Source: Lachnospiraceae bacterium (GTDB lineage Bacteria; Bacillota; Clostridia; Lachnospirales; Lachnospiraceae). Taken from it: DNA of 40,227 nt. This document shows positions 22,758 to 31,898 of this stretch, piece by piece (within the stretch, counting starts at the first letter, position 1; every line of letters starts with the position of its first letter). The notes beneath the pieces were generated by a model. The model had not been told where the DNA came from and did not search any database. It saw nothing but the letters and a program-made list of their open reading frames with translations. The position numbers and the translations under genes were made by a program. The stretch is from positions 1 through 40,227 of the forward strand of contig JAAUZD010000007.1 in the NCBI GenBank assembly GCA_014804785.1, written 5' to 3'.

Positions 22758-24422
22758 TCATTGATGGGTCACATCCTTAAATCCTTCTTCTATGGTATCT
22801 CCCAGAAAAATATCCTCCGCCCTAAGGGGCGCTGAAGGGAAATCCCGATAACCGACCCGATCGCCGGAAGCCGGATAATAAAAGGTAATTCCGTGCAGCT
22901 CATATGCCGTCGTCTCAAAGTTGTCATAATCCTTCTGCCTGATCAGATAACTGGCAGTCGCTCCTTTATAGACCTCCATCCCAAAGGCAGATAGCTTATA
23001 AATTCCAAATATGGCAATCAATATAAAATAAATTTTAAACCTGTCCAGATGGGGGCTAATCTTTAAATACAGATTTCCCCACACCAGTACCGGTGTCAGC
23101 CACAAAAATACACAGCCATACCGGATCAGGGGTGCACTGAGAAGCCAGAATAAAAAACATACAGTGAGGGTTCCCGCCACATGAAGAAAATCCGCCATAT
23201 CCTTCTTCTTTTTCACAATAGCATACATAATCAAAAGAACGAGCAGAACTACTCCGCCAAAAGCCATTGCCAAAAAGATTTTATTGGTTCCATCAAGGCT
23301 TCTGATCCATTCTGGCAGCCAGGCGCTGACTGCTTCCCCATATCTTTCCACATCAGAAAACCCTCTTCCCCACACCTGTATTTCCCTGGCATCATATTCC
23401 GCCATTCCCTTTGGGATTTTGAAATCAAAGGAAAATAAATCCACAGCAGTAAAAGGATAAATCAGCCATCCTGATAAAATGACATTCCGCACAAGAAAAG
23501 GCAATACTGTCAAAATTCCTAATCCTAAAAAACGGAAAATTTCTTTTCCCCTCTTTTCTTTTATCATCATGAACGCCGGCTTAAGCACGAGCAGTAAGAT
23601 CAGCGCGCCCGAGAGCTTCACGGTAAGCGCCACCACACCCAGCACACAAAGAAACGCATAAGGCAGGTAGAGGGATTCCTTTCTTTCAATTAAATCCAGC
23701 CATCTGATGACGATAAAGAACACCAGAAGTACCATAAAATAATCCGATGCAGGTGAAACCATCTCATCAAATATAATTAACAGATAATAAACAGCCGTAA
23801 GCCTGGCGAAATCCGAAAGCTTCGGTCTTTTGATCCGTTCCTTTGCAAATGCTTCCACACAGACCAACGCAAGCAGAAAAGCCATGAAACCAGCACAGCA
23901 ATGATAAGATTGTCCTCCCATGAATGCCATGCTATAAAGTGCTGACAGGCAAAAAGCTGCGCTGTTATAGGCAAGCCGGCTGTGCAGATTGCCAAGTCCC
24001 GGTACCACTCCATACTCCTCTATCCAGCGAATACTCTGCGCATGATATAAACTTGTGTCATAATGAATGATACCTGTGGAGGTTCCGTAAGCAAACAACA
24101 GAAAGAGCAACAGAATCACCGCTGCTCTTAAGGGCGTAATCGTCAGCCTGCAGGTATGCAGCTCCTCCAGCAGCTTCTTTCTAAAGACCGCAATACACAA
24201 AACGCAGATAAGAAGCAGTATCACATTTGCCAAAAACCCAACTTTCCAGAAAATACTGAAAAATTGGGAATAGACCGTTACTGCTCCTATACCTGCATAT
24301 AGATAACTGGTTTCTTTTCTGCACCGATATGTTTCTTTACCCTTTATGACACTGATACAAGCGAATCCAATGACATAACAGGTAAATAACATATACAGCC
24401 AAATGAGTATGACCGAGAACAT
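22758..24422 (-). CDS. LIC_10190-like polytopic membrane protein
   Basis: This encodes 554 residues with about a dozen hydrophobic helices from residue 3 to 480 and a soluble C-terminal end of about 70 residues (ATASYLIRQKDYDNFETTAY, YYPASGDRVGYRDFPSAP). The first outer loop reads HYDTSLYHAQSIRWIEEYG and then VVPGLGNLHSRLAYNSAAF, a stretch I know from the LIC_10190 family of bacterial membrane proteins, often in surface polysaccharide clusters and shaped like GT-C glycosyltransferases. The GAGGAAAG site fixes the start, 34 bases after gmd. The likely role is transfer or assembly of a fucose-containing glycan at the membrane; this is inferred from context. Confidence 0.7.
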   Translation of the reverse strand: MFSVILIWLYMLFTCYVIGFACISVIKGKETYRCRKETSYLYAGIGAVTVYSQFFSIFWKVGFLANVILLLICVLCIAVFRKKLLEELHTCRLTITPLRAAVILLLFLLFAYGTSTGIIHYDTSLYHAQSIRWIEEYGVVPGLGNLHSRLAYNSAAFCLSALYSMAFMGGQSYHCCAGFMAFLLALVCVEAFAKERIKRPKLSDFARLTAVYYLLIIFDEMVSPASDYFMVLLVFFIVIRWLDLIERKESLYLPYAFLCVLGVVALTVKLSGALILLLVLKPAFMMIKEKRGKEIFRFLGLGILTVLPFLVRNVILSGWLIYPFTAVDLFSFDFKIPKGMAEYDAREIQVWGRGFSDVERYGEAVSAWLPEWIRSLDGTNKIFLAMAFGGVVLLVLLIMYAIVKKKKDMADFLHVAGTLTVCFLFWLLSAPLIRYGCVFLWLTPVLVWGNLYLKISPHLDRFKIYFILIAIFGIYKLSAFGMEVYKGATASYLIRQKDYDNFETTAYELHGITFYYPASGDRVGYRDFPSAPLRAEDIFLGDTIEEGFKDVTHQ

Positions 24423-24456
24423 CCGACTTTCCTCTTCTACTTTTGTATCACTGTTT

Positions 24457-25524
24457 CTACTTTCTGCTTTCTTTATATTCGCTGCAGCTCATTCCCACTA
24501 TTTCTTTCAGATCAGAATCCATCATCATGGCAACCAGACCTTCAAAATCTACTTTTCTCTTCCATCCCAAGGCTTTTTCTGCCTTAGATGCATTTCCCCA
24601 CAGGAATTCAACTTCCGCCGGACGATAAAACTCCGGATTTACATCTACCAGCAGCTTGCCCGTCTGCGCATCATAACCCTTTTCGTCTACACCGGTGCCT
24701 TCCCATCTGATGTCAATGCCAAGTTCTTTAAAAGCAGCTTCCACAAATTCCCTTACTGTATGAGTTTCGTTGGTGGCAAGCACATAATCATCAGGCTTAT
24801 CCTGTTGCAACATCATCCACATACCTTCCACATAATCGCCGGCAAATCCCCAGTCACGTTTGGCATTCATATTTCCAAGGGAAAGTTTCTCCTGTCTGCC
24901 GGCAATCATATTGGCAATGGCAAGGGTAATTTTTCTTGTTACAAAATTTTCTCCCCGTCTCGGAGATTCATGGTTGAACAAAATACCGTTGCAGGCAAAC
25001 ATGTTATAAGATTCCCTATAGTTTACCGTAATCCAATAAGAATAGAGTTTTGCCACCCCATAAGGACTCTTGGGGTAGAAGGGTGTATTCTCACTTTGGG
25101 GCGCGGTCTCCGGAAGTCCTCCAAACAACTCCGATGTAGATGCCTGATAATATCTGCAGTTTCCTCCGTTTACACGGATTGCCTCAAGGAGCTTTAAAGT
25201 ACTTACCCCGGTAGCCTCCGCTGTATACTCAGGTACGTCAAAAGATACCCCCACATGAGACTGGGCTGCCAGATTGTAAACCTCTGTAGGACGTATTTCC
25301 GCTATCAGACGCATCAAATTGCTGGAATCTGTGGTATCCGCAAAGTGCAGGAAAAATTTTACATTATTATACTTTGAAGATATGATATGATCAATCCGCG
25401 CTGTATTGCTGATACTGTGCCTTCTGATAAGACCATGCACTTCATACCCCTTCTCAAGCAGGAACTCTGCCAGATAAGAACCATCCTGTCCTGTAATACC
25501 TGTAATTAAAGCTATCTTCTGCAT
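24457..25524 (-). CDS. gmd: GDP-mannose 4,6-dehydratase
   Basis: This encodes 355 residues. [20 protein letters not shown] is the NAD(P)-binding start typical of the family, followed by [31 protein letters not shown] (catalytic Thr/Ser and Glu) and [11 protein letters not shown] (YxxxK). [16 protein letters not shown] and [15 protein letters not shown] complete the signature. It turns GDP-D-mannose into GDP-4-keto-6-deoxy-D-mannose, the precursor used by the fucose synthase of the same operon. AAAGGAG lies seven bases before the ATG. The length is normal. Confidence 0.96.
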   Translation of the reverse strand: MQKIALITGITGQDGSYLAEFLLEKGYEVHGLIRRHSISNTARIDHIISSKYNNVKFFLHFADTTDSSNLMRLIAEIRPTEVYNLAAQSHVGVSFDVPEYTAEATGVSTLKLLEAIRVNGGNCRYYQASTSELFGGLPETAPQSENTPFYPKSPYGVAKLYSYWITVNYRESYNMFACNGILFNHESPRRGENFVTRKITLAIANMIAGRQEKLSLGNMNAKRDWGFAGDYVEGMWMMLQQDKPDDYVLATNETHTVREFVEAAFKELGIDIRWEGTGVDEKGYDAQTGKLLVDVNPEFYRPAEVEFLWGNASKAEKALGWKRKVDFEGLVAMMMDSDLKEIVGMSCSEYKESRK

Positions 25525-25552
25525 ATCGATCTCCTTTATGTTTTTTATTTTA

Positions 25553-26008
25553 TTAAATACTCATGACAATAACCGCTATCACGATTCCCAATATGGCTCC
25601 CATTAAAACCTGCAGCGGCGTGTGCCCTACAAATTCCTTCAGCTTTGCTTCAGCACTGATTTGCTTTCCCATATTCGTGAATACTTCCAGCATTTCATTC
25701 AGGACCTGTCCCTGTTTACCGGTTTCCCTACGGACGCCCATGGCATCATACATGACAATAATCGCAAGCATGACCGTCACAGCAAACTCAACCCCTCCGC
25801 CGCCGCATTGTATTCCGGTAGCCGTCGCCAGCGCGCAGACTGTTGCGGAGTGGGAGCTTGGCATACCGCCGCTTCCTACCATCCTCTCTGCTACCAGCTT
25901 TTTGGTAAGTATGAAATGAATCAACGTTTTTAGGACTTGTGCCACCAACCATCCGATAACTGCTGAAACGAAAATTCTATTTTGAAGTAGTTCTATAACA
26001 AAATCCAT
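25553..26008 (-). CDS. DUF212 / divergent PAP2-family membrane protein
   Basis: This encodes 151 residues from the ATG at 26008, one base after the stop of rfbD. A TTG at 26017 would give three more residues, but its spacing to AAGGA is too short. It matches the DUF212 (YuiD) family: [10 protein letters not shown] at the start, [19 protein letters not shown] with the PSSH signature, [14 protein letters not shown], and [14 protein letters not shown] at the end. There are about four membrane helices. The family is related to acid phosphatases of the PAP2 type but lacks the full catalytic set, and its activity is unknown. A place in a glycan operon could suit a lipid-carrier phosphate function. 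Confidence 0.85.
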   Translation of the reverse strand: MDFVIELLQNRIFVSAVIGWLVAQVLKTLIHFILTKKLVAERMVGSGGMPSSHSATVCALATATGIQCGGGGVEFAVTVMLAIIVMYDAMGVRRETGKQGQVLNEMLEVFTNMGKQISAEAKLKEFVGHTPLQVLMGAILGIVIAVIVMSI

Positions 26009-26009
26009 T

Positions 26010-26855
26010 TTATTCAAATTCCTTCATATAAACAGTCAACGCATCATGCCAATCTGCAAACATATAATCCGTAGTCAACTTAAACATATAATTTTCCAGA
26101 ATCGAATAAGCAGGTCTGGGAGCTTTTGCACCAAATTCTTCTGTGGTGATTGCCTCCACTTTGGTGGCTTTGCCGGCGAGTCTAAAGATTTCCTCTGCAA
26201 ATTGTGCCCAGGAGCAGCTTCCTTCACAAGTTGCGTGGAACAGACCATAGTTTTCCGTGAAGAGCAGGTGCGCAATCGCAGCAGCCAGCTCTTTCGCGCT
26301 GGTGGGACTTCCCACCTGATCACCCACTACCCTGACTTTATCATTGCTTTCAGAAAGTTTGAGCATTGTTTTTACAAAATTCTTTCCTTCTCCATAAAGC
26401 CATGCTGTTCTCAAAATAAAATACCTGTCGGCAAAATCTTTTACCATATTTTCTCCCGCCAGCTTGGTCGTTCCATATGCCCCTTGAGGATTGGGTCTGT
26501 CAAATTCAATGTATGGCTTGTCTGCCTTACCGTCAAATATATAGTCAGTAGAAATATGCACCATTTTTGCCCCGGTTTCGGAAGCTGCAATACTTAAGTT
26601 TCTGGGACCAATGGCATTAATACGGTATGCCTTATCCCATTCATCCTCACAGGCGTCTACTCCTGTATGTGCAGCACAGTTGATGATGGCATATGGCTTT
26701 ACCTCCCTTGCCAGTTCCATTACCTTGTCAATATTGGTGATATCGAGCTCCGCTACATCTGTATTAACGAATTCAATATCAGGCTTCCCCATAAGTTCAT
26801 GGTTAATGGCACGTCCCAACTGCCCATTGCACCCTGTTACAATAATCTTGTTCAT
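26010..26855 (-). CDS. rfbD: dTDP-4-dehydrorhamnose reductase
   Basis: This encodes 281 residues. VTGCNGQLGRAI binds the dinucleotide, AAHTGVDACE and HISTDYIFDG follow in family order, YGTTKLAGE is the YxxxK motif, and RTAWLYGEGKNFV and GDQVGSPT complete the RmlD pattern. It reduces dTDP-4-keto-L-rhamnose to dTDP-L-rhamnose. The partners rmlA, rmlB and rmlC are not in this window and must lie elsewhere. It is the first gene of the glycan operon, read from the promoter at 26897-26925. It overlaps nothing and leads directly into the DUF212 gene. Confidence 0.92.
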   Translation of the reverse strand: MNKIIVTGCNGQLGRAINHELMGKPDIEFVNTDVAELDITNIDKVMELAREVKPYAIINCAAHTGVDACEDEWDKAYRINAIGPRNLSIAASETGAKMVHISTDYIFDGKADKPYIEFDRPNPQGAYGTTKLAGENMVKDFADRYFILRTAWLYGEGKNFVKTMLKLSESNDKVRVVGDQVGSPTSAKELAAAIAHLLFTENYGLFHATCEGSCSWAQFAEEIFRLAGKATKVEAITTEEFGAKAPRPAYSILENYMFKLTTDYMFADWHDALTVYMKEFE

Positions 26856-26896
26856 CGCTTGCGTTTCCTTTCACATCTTTTCAATGTCTGCTTCTT

Positions 26897-26925
26897 ATTT
26901 TACCCTTTAAATCTATTTTAGACAA
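26897..26925 (-). promoter_or_regulatory. sigma-A type promoter of the rfbD-gmd-fcl operon
   Basis: TTGTCT at 26925-26920 and TAAAAT at 26902-26897 are separated by 17 bases, about 40 bases ahead of the rfbD start. No other candidate of this quality lies between the divergent genes. Confidence 0.65.
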
Positions 26926-27044
26926 GTGCTTCCTAAAATCATTGTATTCTTTCTCTATTTTGTCCCTTCCTGCTGATAGCAATACTTTATACTTTTCGTA
27001 ATAATTTCTTAATATATTTATACAAGATTTTACATAATTTACTA

Positions 27045-27073
27045 GTGACTCCTGTTTTCTTATATGCTATAAT
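27045..27073 (+). promoter_or_regulatory. promoter of the DUF3048 lipoprotein gene
   Basis: TATAAT at 27068-27073 is preceded by TGC, giving a full extended -10, and GTGACT at 27045-27050 stands 17 bases upstream. The ATG follows about 57 bases later. Confidence 0.65.
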
Positions 27074-27129
27074 AGTTATCGCGTGACTTAAATAAAATCA
27101 CCATTTTTATGAACTGAAAGTGAGGAAAT

Positions 27130-28287
27130 ATGATGAAAAGATTACAGATTCTTTTTCTTGTAGCCTTATCCTCATCTCTTTTGTTGTTTGGTTGTGGAAA
27201 AGATTCAAAAGAAACATTAACCCCAATTGTTGAACCGATTATTGAGGCTCAACCTGGTACACTAGACGGAAATGAGACAACGGCTGCGGAATCCGAAGAT
27301 GCAGAAACTCCTCCTGCCGAAGGAATGGTACGGAGCAGACTTACTAACGAATGGGTAGATGAAAATATTGCAAATACCCGCCCTATCGCTGTTATGATCC
27401 CCAACTCAAAAACAGCCAGTCAATATGGCATTTCAAATGCATCTATTCTTTACGAATGCAACGTTGAAGGCAGCATGACAAGGCTTATGGGTGTTTTTGA
27501 AGACTGGAGCAATGTGGAAAAACTCGGCAACATCAGAAGCTGTCGTGATTATTATGTATATTGGGCTTTTGAGTGGGATGCCATTTACATCCATTACGGC
27601 GGTCCTTTCTACATAAATGATCTTATTGGAAGATCAGATACGCAGAACATCAACTGTATTGAATATGGCAATGCAACCTACAGGGATACCGCAAAGAATT
27701 CAACCGACAATGCCTTTACCTCTACTGATAGAATCAAAGATGCCGCAGCGCATTACGGCTATCCTTTGGAATACAGAGAAGGCTATGCGGACAAGCAGCA
27801 TTACATGTATGCTTCTGACAAGTCTCCTAACACTTTAGACCAGTATTCAGATGCAATTACTGCTTCCAAAGTTGACATGTCACCTGCTTATCCTGTTACA
27901 AACTGTTACTTTGAATACAATGAGGCAACAGGATTATACGACAGATATCAGCATTTATCTGGCGACAGCGATGGTCCTCACATTGATTTAGCAAATAATC
28001 AGCAGCTCTCATTTAAGAATCTGCTGATTCAGAACACTTACTTTGAAGTGAGAGATGAGAAAGGATATCTTGCCTTCCAGTGTCATGATACAACTCGTGA
28101 TGGATGGTTCTTCACCAACGGAAAAGGCATCCATGTAACATGGGAAAAGACCTCCGATTACGGCGCTACCAGATATTATGATGATGACGGTAATGAAATT
28201 AAGTTAAATACTGGAAAGACTATGGTTTGCATCTTAGAAGACGGCGACACCTTTACGGTAGATGGAAAGACAATTGAAGCTAACTAA
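27130..28287 (+). CDS. DUF3048 (YerB-like) lipoprotein
   Basis: This encodes 385 residues, or 384 if the second ATG at 27133 is used, which is better spaced from GAGGA. The lipoprotein signal ends LLLFGCGK with the lipidated Cys near residue 22. An acidic, Glu/Thr-rich linker to about 65 precedes the DUF3048 domain: RSRLTNEWVDENIANTRPIA, then PNSKTASQYGISNASILYE and GSMTRLMGVF, followed by IRSCRDYYVYWAFEWDAIYI and the C-terminal half with TRDGWFFTNGKGIHVTWEKT and TMVCILEDG. It is exported and membrane-anchored. The biochemical role of the family is not known. It is a single-gene unit with its own promoter and terminator. Confidence 0.9.
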   Translation: MMKRLQILFLVALSSSLLLFGCGKDSKETLTPIVEPIIEAQPGTLDGNETTAAESEDAETPPAEGMVRSRLTNEWVDENIANTRPIAVMIPNSKTASQYGISNASILYECNVEGSMTRLMGVFEDWSNVEKLGNIRSCRDYYVYWAFEWDAIYIHYGGPFYINDLIGRSDTQNINCIEYGNATYRDTAKNSTDNAFTSTDRIKDAAAHYGYPLEYREGYADKQHYMYASDKSPNTLDQYSDAITASKVDMSPAYPVTNCYFEYNEATGLYDRYQHLSGDSDGPHIDLANNQQLSFKNLLIQNTYFEVRDEKGYLAFQCHDTTRDGWFFTNGKGIHVTWEKTSDYGATRYYDDDGNEIKLNTGKTMVCILEDGDTFTVDGKTIEAN

Positions 28288-28330
28288 ACAGATAAATGTT
28301 GCACGTTTTGTGAGCCAGCTTATTGTAAAC

Positions 28331-28366
28331 AAAACCCTCCGGAATATTCCGAAGGGTTTTTTTATT
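28331..28366 (+). terminator. terminator between the DUF3048 gene and leuA
   Basis: AAAACCCTCCGGAA and TTCCGAAGGGTTTT form a stem with one mismatch and a two-base loop, followed by seven T on the plus strand. The minus strand also carries a broken T run, so it may serve leuA too. Confidence 0.85.
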
Positions 28367-28410
28367 ACCGCAATCTGTCTTACGAAGCGTGGCATTCGTT
28401 GTTTTATTTT

Positions 28411-30084
28411 TTATCCCAGCCCCATTCGGTTGACAGCCGAGAAGATAGCGCGCACAGAGGCTCTGGTAATATTAGAACTTACTCCTACACCATAAGTTAC
28501 TTTTCCGCTGTCCGCATCCAGCAAATGAATATAGGCAGCGGCTTGGGAATTAGAACCGCTCTGCAATGCGTGCTCTTCATAATCGAGAATCTTGATCTTA
28601 GTACCCAGCTCCTGCTGTAGACCTCTCTGCACAGCGTCAATCGGTCCGTTTCCAACAGCTTCAAATCTCTTTTCTACTCCGGCATCGGTATAGGTCACAA
28701 ATACTCTCGTATCAAATTCTGACTGGATTTCATCGCTCAAATCATCTACACGCAGCTTGCGGAAATGAATCGGCTCTTTCTTCTCCAGATACTCCCTGCG
28801 GAACGCCCCCATAATCTCATCAGGCGAAACCTCACCCTGCTTTTCTGAAATAGTCTGGATAACGTTTGCAAACTCTCTGTGCATTCCCTTCGGCAGCTTG
28901 AAGCCAAAATAAGTGTCCATAACAAAGGCAACGCCTCCCTTGCCGGACTGGGAATTGATCCTAACAATCGGTTCGTACTCTCTTCCAATATCCGCCGGGT
29001 CGATTGGAAGATAAGGCACCTGCCAATATTCACTTCCTCTCTCTTTCATCGCCTTCACGCCTTTATTGATTGCATCCTGATGGGAGCCGGAAAAGGCGGT
29101 GAACACCAGCTTACCAGCGTAAGGGTGCCTCGGATGAATCGGAATCTTACAGCATCTCTCATAAATTTCAATGCTCTCATTTACTTTTTCTATATGAAGT
29201 TCGGGATTAATGCCCTGAGAGAACATATTATAAGCTATATTAAGCACATCTACATTTCCCGTTCTCTCACCGTTGCCAAATAAAGTGCCCTCGACTCTTT
29301 CTGCACCTGCAAGCATTGCCAACTCCGCGGATGCCACTCCGGTGCCTCTGTCATTATGCGGGTGTACACTTAAAATGATGCTTTCCCTGTCCTTAAAATG
29401 CTGATTCATCCATTCTATCTGGTCTGCATATACATTAGGTGTATTCATTTCCACCGTGGAAGGAAGGTTAATGATAATCGGGTTTTCCTTTGTAGCTCCC
29501 CATGCTTCCTGCACGGCAGTACAGATTTCAAGGGCAAAATCAAGTTCTGTACCTGTAAAACTTTCCGGTGAATATTCCAGAATAATCTTTCCCGGAAACT
29601 TTGCCGCACGCTCTTTCACCATTAAAGTTCCCTTAACTGCAATATCTATGATTTCTTCACGGCTCATACCAAATACAACATCCCGCTGCAGGGTAGATGT
29701 AGAATTGTATATGTGTACGATTGCTTCTTTACATCCTTCTATGGATTCAAAAGTACGGTCTATCAGTTCTTCACGGCACTGGGTGAGAACCTGTACGCGC
29801 ACATCATCCGGTATCATCTTTCTTTCAATCAATTGACGCAGGAAATCGAACTCAATCTGACTCGCCGCCGGAAATCCGATTTCAATCTCTTTAAACCCAA
29901 GCTTAATCAGATACTGAAACATTTCGATTTTTTCACTGACTATCATGGGATCAATGAGTGCCTGATTTCCGTCTCTTAAATCCACGCTGCACCAGATAGG
30001 CGCTTTCTCGATCTCTTTTTCAGGCCACTTTCTTTCCGGATAGTGCACCACCGGATTTCTTTTATAACGCTTATAATTCAACAT
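28411..30084 (-). CDS. leuA: 2-isopropylmalate synthase
   Basis: This encodes 557 residues from the ATG at 30084, which has GGAGGACAAAGT before it. The frame continues upstream to a TTG at 30102 without a site. The catalytic TIM barrel shows CSVDLRDGNQALIDP near residue 32, EIEIGFPAASQ, the metal-binding HPHNDRGTG and GNGERTGNVD. The C-terminal LeuA allosteric domain covers about 430-557. The length and the KRNPVVHYPERKWPE opening match the long alpha-IPMS group also found in actinobacteria (LeuA2 type) and not the 500-residue enterobacterial type. It joins acetyl-CoA to 2-ketoisovalerate, the first step of leucine synthesis, and is probably feedback-inhibited by leucine through the C-terminal domain. 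No leuB, leuC or leuD gene is adjacent. Confidence 0.95.
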   Translation of the reverse strand: MLNYKRYKRNPVVHYPERKWPEKEIEKAPIWCSVDLRDGNQALIDPMIVSEKIEMFQYLIKLGFKEIEIGFPAASQIEFDFLRQLIERKMIPDDVRVQVLTQCREELIDRTFESIEGCKEAIVHIYNSTSTLQRDVVFGMSREEIIDIAVKGTLMVKERAAKFPGKIILEYSPESFTGTELDFALEICTAVQEAWGATKENPIIINLPSTVEMNTPNVYADQIEWMNQHFKDRESIILSVHPHNDRGTGVASAELAMLAGAERVEGTLFGNGERTGNVDVLNIAYNMFSQGINPELHIEKVNESIEIYERCCKIPIHPRHPYAGKLVFTAFSGSHQDAINKGVKAMKERGSEYWQVPYLPIDPADIGREYEPIVRINSQSGKGGVAFVMDTYFGFKLPKGMHREFANVIQTISEKQGEVSPDEIMGAFRREYLEKKEPIHFRKLRVDDLSDEIQSEFDTRVFVTYTDAGVEKRFEAVGNGPIDAVQRGLQQELGTKIKILDYEEHALQSGSNSQAAAYIHLLDADSGKVTYGVGVSSNITRASVRAIFSAVNRMGLG

Positions 30085-30106
30085 ACTTTGTCCTCCATAC
30101 AATAGA

Positions 30107-30136
30107 AAGCCGATCCAGATAAAAACAGACCGGCTT
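30107..30136 (-). terminator. weak hairpin between ptsH and leuA
   Basis: AAGCCG and CGGCTT, extended by a wobble pair to nine base pairs, form a stem over a loop of about 12 bases. The minus-strand downstream bases are only partly T-rich (TTTCTATT). It may end part of the ptsH transcript or limit read-through into leuA. Confidence 0.4.
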
Positions 30137-30167
30137 GATTTACATATAATCTTCTTACTTTTTAGGT

Positions 30168-30431
30168 TTACTCACCCAAACCATTTTCAATTGCTTTTAC
30201 CAGAGTTTGAAGTGCCTCGACTTCATCTTCTCCTTCACAAACAAATTCAATTTCATCACCGCATTTGACACAGGCACCCAATACGCTTAATACGCTCTTT
30301 GCATTTGCAGTATTATCTCTAAAAGTAAAAGTGATTAATGATTTAAACTGCATCGCTTCTTTACATAAGATGCCGGCTGGTCTCAAGTGAAGACCTGTTG
30401 GGTTCTTAATGACCACCTTCTGGCTTACCAT
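30168..30431 (-). CDS. ptsH: HPr phosphocarrier protein
   Basis: This encodes 87 residues from the ATG at 30431, placed by GGAGGGAAACAAT. A longer frame to 30467 has no site. His15 in GLHLRPAG accepts phosphate from Enzyme I, and Ser46 in NAKSVLSVLG is the HPr kinase site used in Firmicutes carbon catabolite control. Length and residue numbering agree exactly with the family. The Leu at 16 instead of the usual Ala is a small oddity. No ptsI neighbour is seen, so this copy has its own promoter (30490-30518). It could be the main HPr or a paralogue. Confidence 0.92.
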   Translation of the reverse strand: MVSQKVVIKNPTGLHLRPAGILCKEAMQFKSLITFTFRDNTANAKSVLSVLGACVKCGDEIEFVCEGEDEVEALQTLVKAIENGLGE

Positions 30432-30489
30432 ATTGTTTCCCTCCAATTCCCTGTCTGCCTGATACACCCATCAGAATCTGTCTTATATT

Positions 30490-30518
30490 ACTATAACATC
30501 TTTTAAACGCTTTCTCAA
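30490..30518 (-). promoter_or_regulatory. promoter of ptsH
   Basis: TTGAGA at 30518-30513 and TATAGT at 30495-30490 with a 17-base spacer, and TG one base before the -10. It lies within 60 bases of the ATG and just beyond the stop of glmM. Confidence 0.65.
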
Positions 30519-30529
30519 GTCCCAGTTAT

Positions 30530-31879
30530 CTATAGCATAATATTCTGAATCAGTTCAGCCAACTGCCTTGCATCTTCCTCTATCATTTTTTGATCTTTTC
30601 CCTCTATCATGACACGGACAAGCGGTTCTGTTCCCGAAGGACGAATCAAAACTCTTCCCTCACCTGCAAATTTATTCGTCAACTTTTCAATTGCGTCTGC
30701 AATTTCAGGATATTCCATATATCTTTCTTTTTTATGATTAGGTACTTTTGCATTAACAAGAGCCTGAGGGAGCACCTCCATAATAGATGCCAGATCCGAT
30801 AAGGGCTTTCCCGTTTCAACCATGACCTTTAAAAGATGGAGAGCACTCAAAAGTCCATCACCGGTAGTATTCTCTTTCAGGAAAATAATATGACCGGATT
30901 GTTCTCCGCCAAGGCTGGCATCAATCTCTCTCATCCTTTCAAGAACATATCTATCACCGACCTTTGTCTGCTCCATTTTGATTCCGTTCTTTTCTGCCAT
31001 CAGGAAAAATCCCAGATTGCTCATAACCGTAGCCACAATCGTATTGTTCGCCAAATCGCCGTTTTCCTTCATGTGATTTCCCACAATGGCCATAATCTGA
31101 TCACCGTCTACAACATTTCCCTGCTCATCAACGGCAATCAGTCTGTCAGCATCTCCATCAAAAGCAAGACCTATATTAGCTTTTTCATAAACCACCCTTG
31201 CCTTGAGTTCTTCCATGTGGGTGGAACCACAGTTGGCATTGATATTCGTACCGTCCGGCATATTGTGGATTGCTACAATATTTCCACCAAGCTCCCTGAG
31301 TGCCTCAACAGAAGTGTAATAAGCAGCTCCCTCCGCACAGTCCACGACGATTTTAAGGCTGCTCAAATCAATGTTGACAGCCTGGATGGAATGATTGATA
31401 TATTCTTCCCTTGCATCTGTCCGATATTTTATCTTTCCCACATTTGATCCAATCGGGAACTTAATTCCATTCATATCACTTTTGATAATGGCTTCTATTT
31501 CATCTTCCAGAGCATCCGGCAGCTTATAGCCATTGCCATCAAAAAACTTAATGCCGTTAAATTCCACCGGATTGTGGGATGCAGAAATGACAACACCTGC
31601 ATCCACTTTATACTTTCTGGTAAGATATGCCACCGCGGGGGTTGGAATCACACCTACATAAACGGCATTTGCTCCCACCGAGCAGATCCCTGCCATAAGC
31701 GCATTGGCAAGCATATCTCCAGAAATCCTGGTATCACATCCTACCATGATCGTAGGTTTATGCATATTTTCCTTTGTAAGGACATATGCGCCTGCCTGCC
31801 CAAGCTGCATGGCGAGAAGCGGAGTCAATTCATCATTTGCCACCCCTCTGACGCCATCTGTACCAAATAATCTTCCCAT
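30530..31879 (-). CDS. glmM: phosphoglucosamine mutase
   Basis: This encodes 449 residues. MGRLFGTDGVRGVAN at the start, the phosphoserine loop ISASHNPVEFNG (Ser101), the metal site DGDADR near residue 240, GEQSGHI and the phosphate-binding RPSGTEPLVRVMIEG are all present. It converts glucosamine 6-phosphate to glucosamine 1-phosphate for UDP-GlcNAc and peptidoglycan. It lies 19 bases after cdaR, the conserved cdaA-cdaR-glmM order of Firmicutes. In that group the GlmM protein can bind and restrain CdaA, linking wall precursor supply to cyclic-di-AMP. That control is known from relatives and not visible here. Confidence 0.97.
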   Translation of the reverse strand: MGRLFGTDGVRGVANDELTPLLAMQLGQAGAYVLTKENMHKPTIMVGCDTRISGDMLANALMAGICSVGANAVYVGVIPTPAVAYLTRKYKVDAGVVISASHNPVEFNGIKFFDGNGYKLPDALEDEIEAIIKSDMNGIKFPIGSNVGKIKYRTDAREEYINHSIQAVNIDLSSLKIVVDCAEGAAYYTSVEALRELGGNIVAIHNMPDGTNINANCGSTHMEELKARVVYEKANIGLAFDGDADRLIAVDEQGNVVDGDQIMAIVGNHMKENGDLANNTIVATVMSNLGFFLMAEKNGIKMEQTKVGDRYVLERMREIDASLGGEQSGHIIFLKENTTGDGLLSALHLLKVMVETGKPLSDLASIMEVLPQALVNAKVPNHKKERYMEYPEIADAIEKLTNKFAGEGRVLIRPSGTEPLVRVMIEGKDQKMIEEDARQLAELIQNIML

Positions 31880-31898
31880 CTTTATACCTGATCCTTTC

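Noticed and set aside
24403-25197. 264-residue open frame on the plus strand
   Set aside because: It lies antisense to gmd and its neighbour, has no ribosome-binding site or recognisable domain, and its composition is the mirror of the gmd codons.
26009-26017. TTG at 26017 as the start of the DUF212 gene
   Set aside because: The AAGGA site is too close for that TTG, while the ATG at 26008 has a workable distance and follows rfbD by one base.
30085-30166. A leucine-responsive leader or T-box ahead of leuA
   Set aside because: The gap between ptsH and leuA is too short for a T-box and holds only one small hairpin; no leader peptide with Leu codons is seen.
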